From NCBI RefSeq assembly GCF_028583425.1, contig NC_072806.1, forward strand, positions 31,480,001 to 31,544,000: a stretch of 64,000 bases of DNA, given 5' to 3'. The first letter of the stretch is position 1; the number at the start of each line of letters is the position of its first letter. The notes beneath the pieces were generated by a model. That model did not search any database. It was not told the DNA's origin and was given only the letters and a program-made list of their open reading frames with translations. Positions 49,131 to 60,968 of this stretch are shown here, piece by piece. The translations under genes were made by a program, and so were the position numbers. This DNA is from Eublepharis macularius (Eukaryota; Chordata; Lepidosauria; Squamata; Eublepharidae).

Positions 49131-50016
49131 AAACAAAAATATGATCGGTCTTAGATTTAACCGATTCTTCAGATTTTCAATCATGTGACTTTATACAAAG
49201 CCAAAAGTGACACCACATTGCATGTGCAAGATAAGCTTAATAAATCTTTAAAAGTTGACAAGAAAGTTAAGTGAGCAGAACTGATTGCTCTGTTCAAGTG
49301 ACTAAAGAATAGTTTATTGAGCACTGTCAACTACTTTTAATCGGCTGTCAAAGATAAAAGGAACATTTGCGCTGTTATACCACCTTTTGACAAACTACAC
49401 TGAAGTTCATACACAGTTCACTAGAATACACACGTCTAGCTAGAGTGTATTGTCGTCTAATCCATATTCCTGTTACACAGCGAGAGGGGGCTTCAACCTC
49501 CCTTCCTAGGTTGTTTTCCTGCCCTGATATGGTCCAGGACAAGCCCCGCTGGAGGCTCCGAATGCACGCATGGCGTATTCCTAGGTTTTGCCAACAGGGC
49601 TAATATTCCATGCCCCAGTGGAGAGGGGGAGGCTGAGCCCCCTTTCCATGCATGCCAGAGTCCTGGTGTGAATTGGGCCCACGGAAGCTTGAGATTAACT
49701 TCCCAGTACGAACTTGCAATAGACACTTGATCATGCACAGACCTGGGTCAAAAAGTAAGGCAGTAGCTGGATCCCAGGGGGCTTATGCCAAAGGTTTCCG
49801 AAATTCTGGAGCTGGCACTGCCATCCCATCCCCAATTTCTGGCACCTTCATCCACTCATCCAGAATACACTTTGGAAGGGCTGTGGGATCTGAGAAACCC
49901 CACCTCCCCACCCCGGTTTCTCTAGTTACAGTTCCAAATAGCTCCTTTCTTGTGCTTCCAAAGAGACCCACGCGATGAAAGGGGTCCAAACACCCCCTTC
50001 CTGACGGTCCTCTTAC

Positions 50017-50080
50017 CTCGCCGATCCGTCAGGCGCTCACTGTTGTCTCCCAGCGCCGCAGAACATACTACAACGACCCA
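50017..50080 (-). promoter_or_regulatory. Alternative 5' exon candidate of ALDH3A2
   Basis: On the - strand GGATCGGCGAG is followed by a near-consensus donor GTAAGAGG (50016-50015). The 60 bp upstream are locally CpG-rich (GCGGCGCTGGG). It may be a noncoding first exon, but nothing else confirms it. Confidence 0.3.
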
Positions 50081-50557
50081 CTGTAACTACTGTGGCTTTT
50101 CCAGTTGTTATGATTCATGCAACCAGATGCAGAAGGGATAGAATCCGTTTAATTGCTGTGCAGGGAAGGAATTCTTGGCAGAGACAGACATCCCCACCCC
50201 TGCTTGGGACACTCCGCCTGCCAGTAACATATCCTGTTTTACACCCCTCAGCCTTTGGGATCTGGCTAAACTAGATATGACAACACAAATACAGGGCTCA
50301 AGTGTCCAGCATGCTTATATAATAGATCAGTTCGGCAAGCTATACAACAGCCCTGTAAGGTAGACTAATATGATCATATCCTGTTGCTGATGAGGGAGAG
50401 GGGGCGAAAGAGATTGAAAAAGCAGGGGTTTGGTTGAGGCCATGTCCATGGGACAAGATGCAAAGCACAGTCCTCTTGCCTGTACTGCTTTCTCTTAACT
50501 GCTATGCAACACTAGCTCCAGTAGATCTTCCAAAACTCATGGAGTAGCCAGGATCCA

Positions 50558-50853
50558 GGAGCCCCGAGGTACAGAGTGGTTAGCTGCAGTAGTGCAGCCC
50601 AAGCTCTGCTCAGGACCTGAGTTCGATCCTGGCGGAAGCTGGGTTCAGATAGCCGGCTCAAGGTTGACTCGGCTTTCCATCCTTCTGAGGTCGGTAAAAT
50701 GAGTACCTAGTTTCCTGGGGGTAAAGTGTAGATGACCGGGGAAGGCAATGGTAAACCACCCCATAACTAGTCTGCCAAGAAAACGTTGTGATGTGATGTC
50801 ACCCTATGGGTCAGTAATGACTTGGTGCTTGCACAGGGGACTACCTTTAACTA
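50558..50853 (+). repeat. Sauria-type SINE, complete
   Basis: GAGCCCCGAGGTACAGAGTG start, B box GAGTTCGATCC, GGTAAAATGAGTACC body, CTACCTTTAACT tail; AGGATCCA on both sides. Confidence 0.88.
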
Positions 50854-51654
50854 GGATCCATTCTCCTTAATGAGTGCTCAAGTCAGGCTCCCCCCTTTTC
50901 TCCAGATCTTTTCTCCTTTCCTATCTCCCCATTTCAAAACCCAAAAGGTTTCTCCCATCCCACAACTGCTTGCTGATCATACACCAAAACACACAATTCT
51001 CTTTCCAATTTTCTCATACATGTCTGGGGGAGCATCTCTTCAGTATCGCCCACTGCCATTTACCACTTTCTTCTTACTGCCCACTCTTGGGCCAGGATCA
51101 GCAGACACAAATGTAACAGTTATTGCTTTTAATAGCTCAAAGGCAGTAAGAAAGCTTCACCAGTGGAGTTTCAGGCTACTGTTAAAGGCACAGCGGACAA
51201 AGAAATCCTTCCAAAGCATGATCCTGCCCGCCTAAAATCAACCTGGCTTCTCTCTCTTAAAAATCCACATGCTCTGCTCAGATCCCAAAGCCGTTCATCA
51301 GCTGCCCTCCTAGCAGCAGCTCCGTTTAGTAGCCAGGAAAAAAAGCAGAAATTAAACCGGTTCAGCTCATATCACTGGGAAGCCATCCCAGCACTGGCTG
51401 AATTTCTGCCTGCACATGGAGGAGGAGATGCTGTCAGAAGCTATTCCCGCTACTGCCTATTTATCCCCTCCCTGTTCTCATCTTATACTCAAATTTATGC
51501 TCTGTCCCATACTGGCACAGGAGCTGCATGGCAAGCAGAAGTTCACCAGGAGCAGCTTCTCTCCCCTCCCTACGAGCTCCTACCAGGACCATTTTTTTTT
51601 AAAAAAAGCAGCAGCTACATAGCAGATGGTCATTCAACAGGCGCAGCCGCGCAG

Positions 51655-51920
51655 CATTATCCCGGAAGAGGTGCACCTGGTGAATGCCCGCCTGGAACGG
51701 GAAGCCACATCCAGCAGGCAGCCCCGGGCCGAGGTCAGAGGCTGCTCACCCGCCTCCCGGGTCCATCTGAGCGCGACTCCAGCGGGGCTGCCGAGCCCAC
51801 CAGCCCGCCCACCCCCCTCCCACGGTTACTTTCGGCTCACATCCGGCTTCCGGTTAAGCAACAGCCTCCCACCGGAAGATGGGCACCCCGACTTCCGGTC
51901 CCCTTTAAGCCCCTCTAGGA
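51655..51920 (-). promoter_or_regulatory. GC-rich promoter candidate with four ETS motifs
   Basis: CCGGAAG cores at 51662-51668, 51847-51853 (-), 51872-51878 and 51892-51898 (-), in a CpG-rich stretch. On the - strand GACCCGGGAGGCGG is followed by donor GTGAGC (exon end 51750). Clustered ETS sites and lack of TATA are typical of housekeeping promoters. Likely start of ALDH3A2, 6.9 kb upstream of its ATG exon. Confidence 0.5.
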
Positions 51921-52386
51921 CACGTGGGTGGGTTGAGCCTCTTTTTTTCTTACCTCTCCCCCCAGCAATGGATGGCTTCATGGAGGCATTCGTGCATTTA
52001 AATGCTCCAATCCATAAATTAAAATAAAATAGCCCTTTAAAAAAAGTGATCCATCAAAGTTAAGTGGACTCAAAGCAGCTCCAAACAGGTGGCAAATTTC
52101 TTTTCTTTTACTGACAAAGGTTTTACTGATTTTGCCCTCCTTACTCTGATGCTGTGTTCTCATGACTATTAATAGCACCAGGTTAAACTTTTCCTATCAT
52201 TGAGACAATGATGGGGGGGGGCTGACCTGTTGAGTAAATAGATGTAAATATGTAAATAGACAAATGTGCTTGGTTCAGCTACACCCATGCTAGAGATACC
52301 ACCTTTCTGTTCTAACAGGGTTCTTGTGATTTTAACAGCTGCGTAAAGAGGCAGAAGCTCCCCACAAAGCTGCAATGCCTGAATTT

Positions 52387-53076
52387 TCACCTGTTGTGCA
52401 GCTCTTCGCCAGAAACTCTCCTCTGGGCACAAGGGACAGACGGGGGGGGGGGGGGGGCTGCCCTGATTTTCTCAGGGTGTTGCATGCTTCTGGGATGCCT
52501 AGCACTTGATCACACAAGGGAGCCTGCCAACTTTTCAAAACGGCTGGGCTCTGCCTTTAAATTGCATCTCCAATAGTGATGTTGTATAGTGGCTGGAAAC
52601 AGAGAAGCCCTGCCTGTGGGGAAAGGTGGCAGCCCTTCCTCTCAATAAATCCAGAGGAGTTAGCCACGTTAGTCTGTAGTAGCAAAATAGAAAAGATGCA
52701 TCTACTCCCCCCTCCCCTCACCACCTATATATATCTGACCAGTTCCTTCATATCCTCCATGCATCTGACGAAGAGAACTGTGGTTCTCGAAAGCTTATGC
52801 TACAGTAAAGTTGGTTAGTCTTAAAGGTGCAGCTGGACTCTTTTTGATTTTGCCTCTCAATAAAGGATTTGTGGGGAAGAGAACCCTCCTCCTCCTAGGG
52901 AAAACACTTGGGCCACTAACAGCACTCACCTCTCCTGGTGCAGAACAAGCAGCGTCAATCTTTTGTGGAGGCAGCAATGAGTTTACCATGTACGCCCTCC
53001 TCTTAAGAAATCTCTCCTTTGCCCTATAAATGTAAGCACCAAAGGCAGCAGCCAAAGCAAGGTTTGACCAGAACAT
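52387..53076 (-). CDS. Candidate small membrane-anchored protein gene (unrecognised)
   Basis: An ATG at 53076 opens a frame reading MFWSNLALAAAFGAYIYRAK then ERFLKRRAYMVNSLLPPQ and KIDAACSAPGE (49 residues). It stops at a consensus donor GAG|GTGAGT (exon 52930-53076). The N-terminus is a short hydrophobic segment followed by a basic cluster, typical of a signal-anchored mitochondrial or ER microprotein. The next - strand acceptor has a very long C/T tract and the end TGTGCCCAGAG. Using its first AG gives 11 more residues (60 in all, stop at 52387); using the second AG, 2 bp on, gives a long open frame (ESFWRRAAQQVKIQALQLCG, then ELLPLYAAVKITRTLLEQK) running toward 52169. An acceptor-like TTTGCAG near 53205 could start the exon, with the first exon in the CpG island (donor at 54856). 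I do not recognise the protein. Confidence 0.4.
52655..52855 (+). mobile_element. Penelope-like unit with second-type hammerhead core
   Basis: CTGACGA 52765-52771, stem AGAGAAC/GGTTCTC, GAAA 52789-52792, then GCTTATGCTACAG and TTAGTCTTAAAGGTGC. Confidence 0.7.
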
Positions 53077-53499
53077 GACTCACAGCTTGTGCTGATATGG
53101 CTGTCTTTTGTCCTGTCATAAAGGGAGAAGTGACACAGCAGAACATGGGGATGGAAAAGAGTCCAAAGTGGAATTCACATAATGGTGCAATGGAGATAAT
53201 GCTGCAAAGCGTATGTGGAGAGCCAGCCACCGAAAAGAGGGAGAGGAGGCAGATCAGGGCCAAAGGGAGGGTCACACTAGCATGTAGCCAGTACTAGAAG
53301 CTTCGCCACCCAGAGACAGTGTGCAAGGAGAGAACGATATAATGGGAGGAAGAGCTTCTCTCTGCAGAAACATCAGATTGTGCAATTGGACAGTAGGAGA
53401 ATCAGCTGGGGAGAGAGTCATGTGAAGGGAGCCACACCAGAGAGTCACTGAGGAGCACTCGAGTGGCAAGAAGGCCAAAGAGGATGAGGAAGGAGCAGA

Positions 53500-53858
53500 G
53501 TGCTTGGGATCTGGCACAGGGGTGGGCTGGTTGGGGGCAATTTCAGGGAAGTAAAGACAAATAAGTGGGTACTAGGTCAAATCAAGCCTGAATTCTCCCT
53601 AGAAGCTACAATGACAAAACTGAGGCTATTGTACTTTGGTCACATCACGAGAAGACAACATTCTCTGGAAAAGTCAACAATGCTCGGAAAAGTGGAAGGC
53701 AGTAGGAAAAGAGGAAGACTTAAAACGAAATGGCTTGACTCAATAAAAGAAGCCACGTCCTCCAGTTTACAGGATCTGAGCAAGTCTGTTAATGACAGGA
53801 CATTTTGGAGGCCTTGCATTCACAGGGTCGCCATAGGTCGGAGGCAACTTGACAGCAC

Positions 53859-53862
<4 letters not shown>
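53500..53862 (+). mobile_element. Bov-B (RTE) LINE, ORF C-terminus and 3' end
   Basis: Open frame reads KLRLLYFGHITRRQHSLEKS, then MLGKVEGSRKRGRLKTKWLD and WRPCIHRVAIGRRQLDST, closely matching the Bov-B ORF end (KLQYFGHLMRR, RRGRQRMRWLD, AIHGVAKSRTRL). A (CA)n tail follows to 53898. Confidence 0.88.
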
Positions 53863-53898
<36 letters not shown>

Positions 53899-53954
53899 TG
53901 GTGGAAGCCGCTGTTATGGGGGGTGAAAGAAGGGCGCTGGAGTTCAAGCTGGAG

Positions 53955-54035
53955 ACTAGATGGCCTTTGTAAACTGCTCTGAGTGGGTGTTAAGTTGTCC
54001 TGAATAGCACTACATAAATCAAACGTTATTGTTAT
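53955..54035 (+). repeat. tRNA-derived SINE, 3' part
   Basis: GTAAACTGCTCTGAGTGGGT and ACATAAATCAAACGTTATTG. Confidence 0.7.
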
Positions 54036-54099
54036 TATGCTATTTTATTTGCTCTTATCCGGCAAGGTGGCGTCACTAAAGCCACAACCTACAATGGTG

Positions 54100-55130
54100 T
54101 TGGCCTCGTCTGCAGCAGCATCACGGCTCCGGCTGCTGCTCGCTTAGGCCCCCTTTCCTCCTCCCACGCCGGAGGCTTTCCTTTCCTGAGAGCCGCGCTC
54201 CGACTCCGGCCCCTCCTGGCTCGTCTCCAAGGGCTGCCCCTTCGGCGGGGGTTTTAAGCGCGCGGCTCCTGGGCTCGCAAATTGGCCGCGGCGCGTCGGG
54301 GCGCCAGGGGAGGCCGGCCCGCGGGCGCCGGGGAGGGCGCAAGCCGAGGAGCGGGTGCTTCGCCGCTCTCCACTGGGAGGCTTCGGGCATTGCTCCGGAC
54401 GACGCCACGCCAAAGGCAGAGCCGGGTCCCGCTTTCACTACCCTACTGGACTCTTTTTGGCTTCCATGCAACGTTGCTTTTGGAAAAATGCCCCCCTTTT
54501 AGGGCTTACATTGGCAAGGCACGTTTGGGAGACCGCGACAGAGAACGCGTCCCGAGCCCCGGCGGCACCGCCCGCCCTCGCCCGCCCGAAGAGCAAGGAA
54601 ACCGTTGACCCGGCCGCCTGCCTGCCTGGGGAGGTCTCCGAGCCGCGGGGTGGAAGGCGAAAGGCGGCGGCGGCTGCGGGAAGGAAGGGGCTCAGGGGGC
54701 GCGCCACGCCACCGGGCGGACCTCCCCAGGCCCAGGCGCCCCGGCGCTGCTCGGCCCCCTCGCAGGGCACCCCCCGCCGCCCTCCCCGGCCCACTGCTGA
54801 CCCTCCGGGCCTCCCCCCGGCCAGGGCGCGGGCAGCGCGCAGTCAAGAGGCGTTACCTGCAAGGCCTCGGCGCAGACTGCAGCGCCCTTCCCGCCCCAGC
54901 CGCCTCCCCGCCTCCCCCGGCAGGAATTTGGATGCGCGCCCAGGCCCAGAGCCGCGCTCCTTAAAGCGCCAGGCGAGCGCTCCGGAGCCCGGCCGAGGCG
55001 GCCAGCCTGCCCAGGGACAGCCCCTCTCCGCCCCTGCTGGAGCAGACCCAGGCAGGAGGTAGACTGCCCCCGCGCAGGGAGGCTCCGGCCAGCAGTCAGG
55101 CTGAAAGCCGAGCGGGGCTCTTTCTCTAAG
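54100..55130. promoter_or_regulatory. CpG island
   Basis: About 1 kb of very GC-rich sequence with dense, undepleted CpG and no transposon. On the - strand an exon-like end (GAGGCCTTGCAG) at 54857 is followed by GTAACG, so it could be the promoter and first exon of the small - strand gene at 52.4-53.1 kb or a distal start for ALDH3A2. Open frames here (up to 235 codons on +) are GC-bias effects. Confidence 0.8.
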
Positions 55131-55559
55131 CCTCTTTGCAAGCTGCACGGGAGGCACGGGGACATTCGGAGGGCCAGACTATACACCGGGCGGGGAGGTC
55201 GGGCAGTGGGGCCTCGCCTTTAAAAGAACTGCAAGGAGGGGGAACCAGGCTTCGGAGCAGAACCATTTGTCTAACCTGACCAAACCAACTTGTGTGCCTA
55301 GGTATGGGCCCTGTGGAAAGAGGGCGCAGAGGATCACACCGCACCCCATCTCGGGTATGGCATGCTCTGAGATCTTCCTCCGGCCAGGGAAACACAAAAT
55401 GTGTTTCTGCACAGCACACCCACACAAGTAATCCGCCCAGTTTACCATGGCCTGGAAACAAAGTCTCTGCCCACCACTGTCAGGTGCCCTGCTTGTTTTA
55501 TCATCCTGCCCCGCAGTGGCTCAGAAGCGTTGCCATCCAACCCCCAAGCAGGCCGTAGC

Positions 55560-56072
55560 TAAGGGGGGGGGCGGCTACAGTCAGAGCCTCAGCCCCTCCT
55601 GCAGCAAGTGTGGACTGGGACCAGTGTATCCACGGGACCATCTCTCCCCATATATTCCCCGGAGGACACCGATCAGGGGACAAGCAGCTGTTGGTGGTCC
55701 CTGGCCCCAAGGAGGCCCACCTAGCCCGGACTAGAGCCAGGGCCTTTTTGGTCCTGGCTCCCACCTGGTGGAACACTCGTCTGCTGAAATCACGTACCGG
55801 CAGGACCTACTATCCTTCCACTGGGCCTGCAAGACAGAGTTGTTCCGCCAGGCATATGGCTGAGGCTGGGCCTCTGCTGGCCTGAAAAAAGGGGTGTATA
55901 AAATCTTAACCCTCCCTGTGAAGGCTGTCCATCATCCTGTTTTAAATGTGTATTAATACACTGTTGAATTAATGTAGATGAATTTTTATTGTATTTTAAT
56001 ATGTTATCTGCCCTGAGCCTGCTCAGGGGGAGGGCGGAATAGAAATTTGAAATAAATAAAAATAAAACAAAC
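55560..56072 (+). mobile_element. L2-like LINE ORF2 end and 3' UTR
   Basis: Frame from 55610 reads RARAFLVLAPTWWNTRLL; the 3' end has CCCTGAGCCTGCTCAGGGG, then AAATAAATAAAAATAAAA. Confidence 0.8.
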
Positions 56073-56079
56073 TCTTGTA

Positions 56080-57800
56080 TTACTATTAAGCAACAAAAGC
56101 AACTACGCCTAATAATGCACTCGGAAGCGCTGCTGCGCCTCTTTGGCACTCAATCAATGGCGATGGTGCCACTCAAGTCGACTCAGCCCACGTCCCCCAC
56201 GCCCCCCTTTCTAGCCTTGGGCCTGCTATGCCCACAACTGCCAGGTTTAAGAGCCAGGGAACTCTTTTCTCCACCTGCCAGACGTGCCATTACTGTAAAC
56301 AGATTAGCGCAGCTAGGACAAGAGGAGGGAACAGCAGTGAGATTATTTTGATGGGTGAATTCACCTGCAAGGCTCCCTCCCTATCGGTTCAATACACAGC
56401 TTAGGACAAGGACTGGCTCGACCGGATCCACCTGCAAATTGGCCCGTCGGTGTCTTTTGAGCGTTGCTGCTTCAGAGTTAAGTTTAAGAAGGGATTTCGG
56501 AACCCACTCGGATGCTTGTATCTCCTTGTTTGTGGTGGCCCACTTTCAATACCGAATGCCCGCCCTGGCCTTCTTCGGTTACAGCCGGATCAGGTTGCCG
56601 GCTCTGCTCCTGTCACTTGTTTGGACTCCCACACAAAGGACACTAAATTTGTGTGCCAAATACGAAGGCATTCGCACAGCATTTTCCCTGCTTTCCTCAG
56701 AACGAGCCACACTTATTTTTGGAATGAAAACCAGGGGAAGCCCAACCCCACAGCCTTCCCCCCATTCTGTGCTCTGATCCAGGTTTTAGTCTTCTAATCT
56801 CCAGGCTGCCACAGAGCTCACTGGGTGACCCGGGGCCAGCTATTCTGTCTCTGGCCCACTGCACAGGAGCTGTTGAGAAGATGGGGGGTGGGAATCATGT
56901 ACCCCCCACCCCTGAGCTCCTGGAGGAAGGGCAGGATCAAAATAATTGTCAAGCGAGAAAATTTTGCTCTAACCAAGAGCGGAATCGGAAGGCAGTAAGA
57001 ACATTTCTAAAATGTTTCCAAAATGTGAATATGGTTTCCAAGAAGTCCTTTGGAAAAAGAATGCGCTACATGGTATCTTGTGCTCCGTGTATCCCCAGGG
57101 GGACAACAGAAAAAAAAGGCCACTGCCCCTGGTTTCAGCTTCTGAGAATGTTTTTATAGAAGCCTTCCGTCATGCTAGTGCGGCTAAGATACCGAAGCCA
57201 GTGTGGGCTCCAGAGAAAGAGGTTGGCTTGGCTCCCAATGGTGGGAGAGGGTCAAAGGCAGGAAGCAGGAAGAGCACCCACACATATGTGCTGGAGTGTA
57301 TTTCTGGTCGCCTGGGGAGATGCTACAGAGAGGATAAACACCTGCCCCCCTTCCTGGCTACTGTGCAGGGGAGATCCCCCCTCCAAGTTTTTTGAGCTGC
57401 ACAAACTTTCACTCTGAACATGAGCACACACCACGCCTGTCATGAAGATGGGCTAAAGGGCCGGGACTGAAATTTGCAAACTGGCTGCTTCAACTTGCAT
57501 TTCAACCTCTTTGTCTTCCTTGTAAGAAACAAACCCACAAGCCTCCACTTTCACAGTGGTTTTCTGTCCTCCATACAATCGGTGTTTCCTATTACAATCA
57601 ATTACAATTTTTACATTACGTTTTGCTTTCACTGCATACAAACCATGTCCAAGAAATGAAAAGTTTTTAGCAACAAAGGCAAGGTGAACTAAAACACACC
57701 AGGAAGGGGGGTGGGGGAGACACAGAATCAAAACAGAAGAGACATCTCAACACATCCCTCAAAGGCCATTCATTAGCTAAAAGTTAGATCAGCGGTAAAG
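56080..57800. other. No gene or clear repeat seen
   Basis: Only short overlapping open frames without motifs. No CpG richness. Confidence 0.4.
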
Positions 57801-57809
57801 CAACTGCAC

Positions 57810-57900
57810 AGGAGTTCAGTAGCACCTCAAAGAAGACCCCAATTTATTCCAACATAAGCTTTTGTATGCTAATGTTCACTTCATCAGATGTGTTGGAGTG
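57810..57900 (-). mobile_element. Penelope-like fragment
   Basis: GTAGCACCTCAAAGAAGACC and ATAAGCTTTTGTATGC, TTCATCAGATG; - strand CTGATGA with a decayed core. Confidence 0.5.
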
Positions 57901-58109
57901 GCCAGCCACAGTAGCAATGACTGTACATAAAAGTTGCAGGTGGTTAACAAAGTGTGGGGGTTGGGAAGATACTATGAAAGGAGAGGCCAGAGTGAAACAA
58001 GAACCACCCAAACAACAATCCATTCTGTGTGGGCGAGGATACCTCCCAACTGTTGACAGGTAGAAAAAAAATAACATAAAATATAATTAAGGAAAGTAGA
58101 GTTAGATCA

Positions 58110-58245
58110 AGATGGGTGGCCGTGTTAGCCTGTCTGTAGCAGTAGAACAGAGCAAGAGTCCAGTAGCACCTGTAAGACTAACAACATTTGTGGTAGAGGA
58201 TGCGCTTTTGTGAGCCACAGCTCACTTCCTTCAGAAAGTAGAGCG
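58110..58245 (-). mobile_element. Penelope-like fragment
   Basis: GTGTTAGCCTGTCTGTAGCA, CAGTAGCACCTGTAAGACTA and TGTGAGCCACAGCTCAC; core decayed. Confidence 0.6.
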
Positions 58246-58969
58246 GAGATCCAGGCTACACAAGTTCAACAAGCTTAGAAAAATGCAGATGAACGAAGTA
58301 ACATCCATAAAGGGTGGGTCATGATGAGAAATGAACACCGATCGTGAGTGAGAAAATTAAGGCCTTCAAACACGGTAGAGAGGTACTAAGCAAGTACTAA
58401 AAAGTTGTGTGCAAGCTCACTAGTTCCCCATTGTGGGCAACAGATGAATTACAACAAATCAGGCAGGGGGCCCGTATTGTTGCTTGGCAATGCCCTTTGT
58501 GATGCAAAACGAGTTGCATCTATTACAGAAGCCCATGGGGAGTGCAATGTTTTTCTGTGCAGAGGCAGACTGCACACCAGTGAAGTCCCTTGTCTGTCTA
58601 CTAGCAACGGAAAGGTATCAGAATGCCCCCCCCCCCAATTCATCATGATACTCGTTGGTCGTCACTTTCATTTCTGATGTAATTTTTTATTCATAATGTG
58701 TGTATATAGGCGCACCTACGAAGTGGGTGACTCACAAGAGGTACAGTGGGGCCATCTCATTTTCTCCCATGTCCCCTTCCCTTGCAGAACCAATAGGCTC
58801 CCTTTTTCCTGCTTCCTCTCTCCATGCCGCCCACCAGCCAACCTTCCTTTAGTGCCCCCCTCCCATGATGTTTAATGGCTGCCAAGCCCAGTGAGTTCTC
58901 TTCCATCATGAGACATGAGCGTCGAGGGAAATGGGACCTTTCGGCCTCCCGGTCTAGCCCTGCTCCCCC

Positions 58970-59187
58970 TAGGATTGCCAGCCTCCAGGTAGTGGCTGGA
59001 GATCTCCCGGAATTACAACTGGTCTCCAGGCCAGAGAGATCAGTTCACTTGGAGAAAATGGCTATTTAGGGGTGGACTCTATGGAATTATGCCATGCCAA
59101 GGTCCTTTCCCCCCCCCAAACCCCACTTTCTCCAGGTTTCACCCCCCAGATCTCCAGGAATTTCCCAACTTGGAGCTGGCAACCCTA
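58970..59187. mobile_element. Complete hAT-like element with perfect 8-bp duplication
   Basis: TAGGATTGCCAGCCTCCAGG start, GCTGGCAACCCTA end; GCTCCCCC at 58962-58969 and 59188-59195. Confidence 0.9.
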
Positions 59188-59199
59188 GCTCCCCCTCCC

Positions 59200-60830
59200 T
59201 CCCTTTGTTTTACAGAAATCAAAGCTTGGAAGGCTAGGCAATATTGTGGTTGCCTGGTCACCCACAATATGACCTCCAAGAGATCAGTGGCTGTTCTTTT
59301 CTTAAAACTACAGATGCTGTTTCCATTATTTTGGGGAGTTTTAAACCACCAATGTATTTTTAAAATTTCAACCTCATTTTGCAGATCTACTGATCATATA
59401 ACCTTAAGGCTTAGTTTGGAATTAAATTTTGACACGCAGGGGGCAAGCAAGGAAACTGCAAAGACATGTAGGGGGTATCTCATATCCCCTACCCCACTAG
59501 CAGAGTGTTGAGATGAACCTGGTCCTTCCAGATCATAATCTGGAACTTGATCACTACACTGCACAAGCTTTTGTGGGGTTGCTGCTGGTCAATAACAACA
59601 AGCAGCTGGGACTGGTTGAGCAATACACGTCCTATGGTAACAAGTTATCTAGTGGATGCTGCTAGACCTGGCCCTGATGATTCCACCCCTACACACAGCC
59701 TTAGAAGGGGCCCTGCCTTTTACTGAGTAAAACCAAGGCTTGAAGTCTAACAGTACTCTCGTAGTTGCCTAACAATGGCCACTGACAACATTCATTTCTT
59801 AAATCACAGCTGCTCACTATTGTGTGCATGTGTGTGCTAATCCCCAGGTTTTTTTTTTAAAAAAAAGATTTCAGATTGGGCATTTTTTAGGTTTGTAGAA
59901 ATATCCATTTTGTAGCTCCAATCTCTGGACTGGCCACATCGAGAATTAGATATATTGATATGGACGTTTGTCATGCTTTCAACAAATTAATCCATTTACC
60001 AGTTTAAATCTGCCCAATATAAGTGGATATTCAATTCTTTTCCACTACACAGTCTCCCAAAATCTTTGCAGCTGTAACATTTATTTCCAAGTCCAAATCA
60101 ACTTCCTCAACCATTGCTACTGATTTAACAAAATCACTTTGGGATCAAACCATTTATTTCGCTGACTGAAAGCAGAATTTGTTTCCAAAATTCCTGAACT
60201 AAGCCCAAATCAGCATGCTCCTTTTAATAGTCTCAACAAATATCATATTGATACGTACACAAGATATTCTAGGCAGAGTAAGGTAACACTGGTCCTTTAT
60301 TTTTTTAAAAATGAAAGGAAGTTTTCCCTTCAGATGCAATCTCAACTCCTCCAACTATTGAGTAACCTAAATCTCCTTCTCATTTCTTTTAGACAACATC
60401 AGATCACAGAAGAGAGAACAAACATTTGCTGATTAAGGCCCTTCATATTTTTAATTCTTGTCATACTTCAAAACTGGCTTTACCTGCAATTTATTTTTCT
60501 TCTGTAAAGATATTGTGATATTATTATCTAGAAATCTTGAAACATCAGAACATGTTCATAGGAAAGTTGTTTCTCATAAAACCTTTATTTTCTCCAAGAT
60601 GATACGAGTACTTAGCGTATCCCAAATAGGAAAAGAATTCATCGCTGTTGTTATAACAATAAACTGGGTTTAGTACCAGCTTTAGTTATACCCGAGACAC
60701 AAAAACAAGCTTAGTTTAAATTTCACTTTTTAAAATCTACTTTGAAACTAAATACTTAAAATACAGTGTTTGTTGAAGAAAGTTGCTATACAGTTGATAT
60801 AAGTTGCTAACTTGATTGCTTGACAAGAAG
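59200..60830. other. No gene seen
   Basis: AT-rich, probably decayed LINE material; a scrap resembling a SINE (GTGGTTTGCCATTGCCTTCC) follows at 60840-60960. Confidence 0.35.
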
Positions 60831-60968
60831 ATAAAAACTGACTCATGGCGACCCCATCCACAGGCCTTCCAGGCAACAGACAAGAAGAGGTGGTTTGCCA
60901 TTGCCTTCCTCCACAAAGCAACTCATCTTCCTGGTTGGTCTACCATCCAAGTACTCTTGAGCTCAGGC

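Larger units (their letters stand above)
49140..51640. other. ALDH3A2 5' intron stretch, otherwise empty
   Basis: Apart from the SINE at 50558 and the exon candidate at 50017 I see no gene. Open frames such as 51163-51918 run into the GC-rich promoter region and carry no family signal. Confidence 0.4.

Noticed and set aside
51163-51918. 251-codon open frame on the + strand
   Set aside because: It starts in AT-rich intron and ends in the GC-rich promoter candidate; no motif, no splice logic. A sub-frame at 51626 (IIPEEVHLVNARLE) looks protein-like, but so does the opposite strand there, so I did not call it.
54355-55062. 235-codon open frame in the CpG island, with others on the - strand
   Set aside because: Low stop frequency is expected from GC bias; the composition is Pro/Arg/Ala-rich without a domain.
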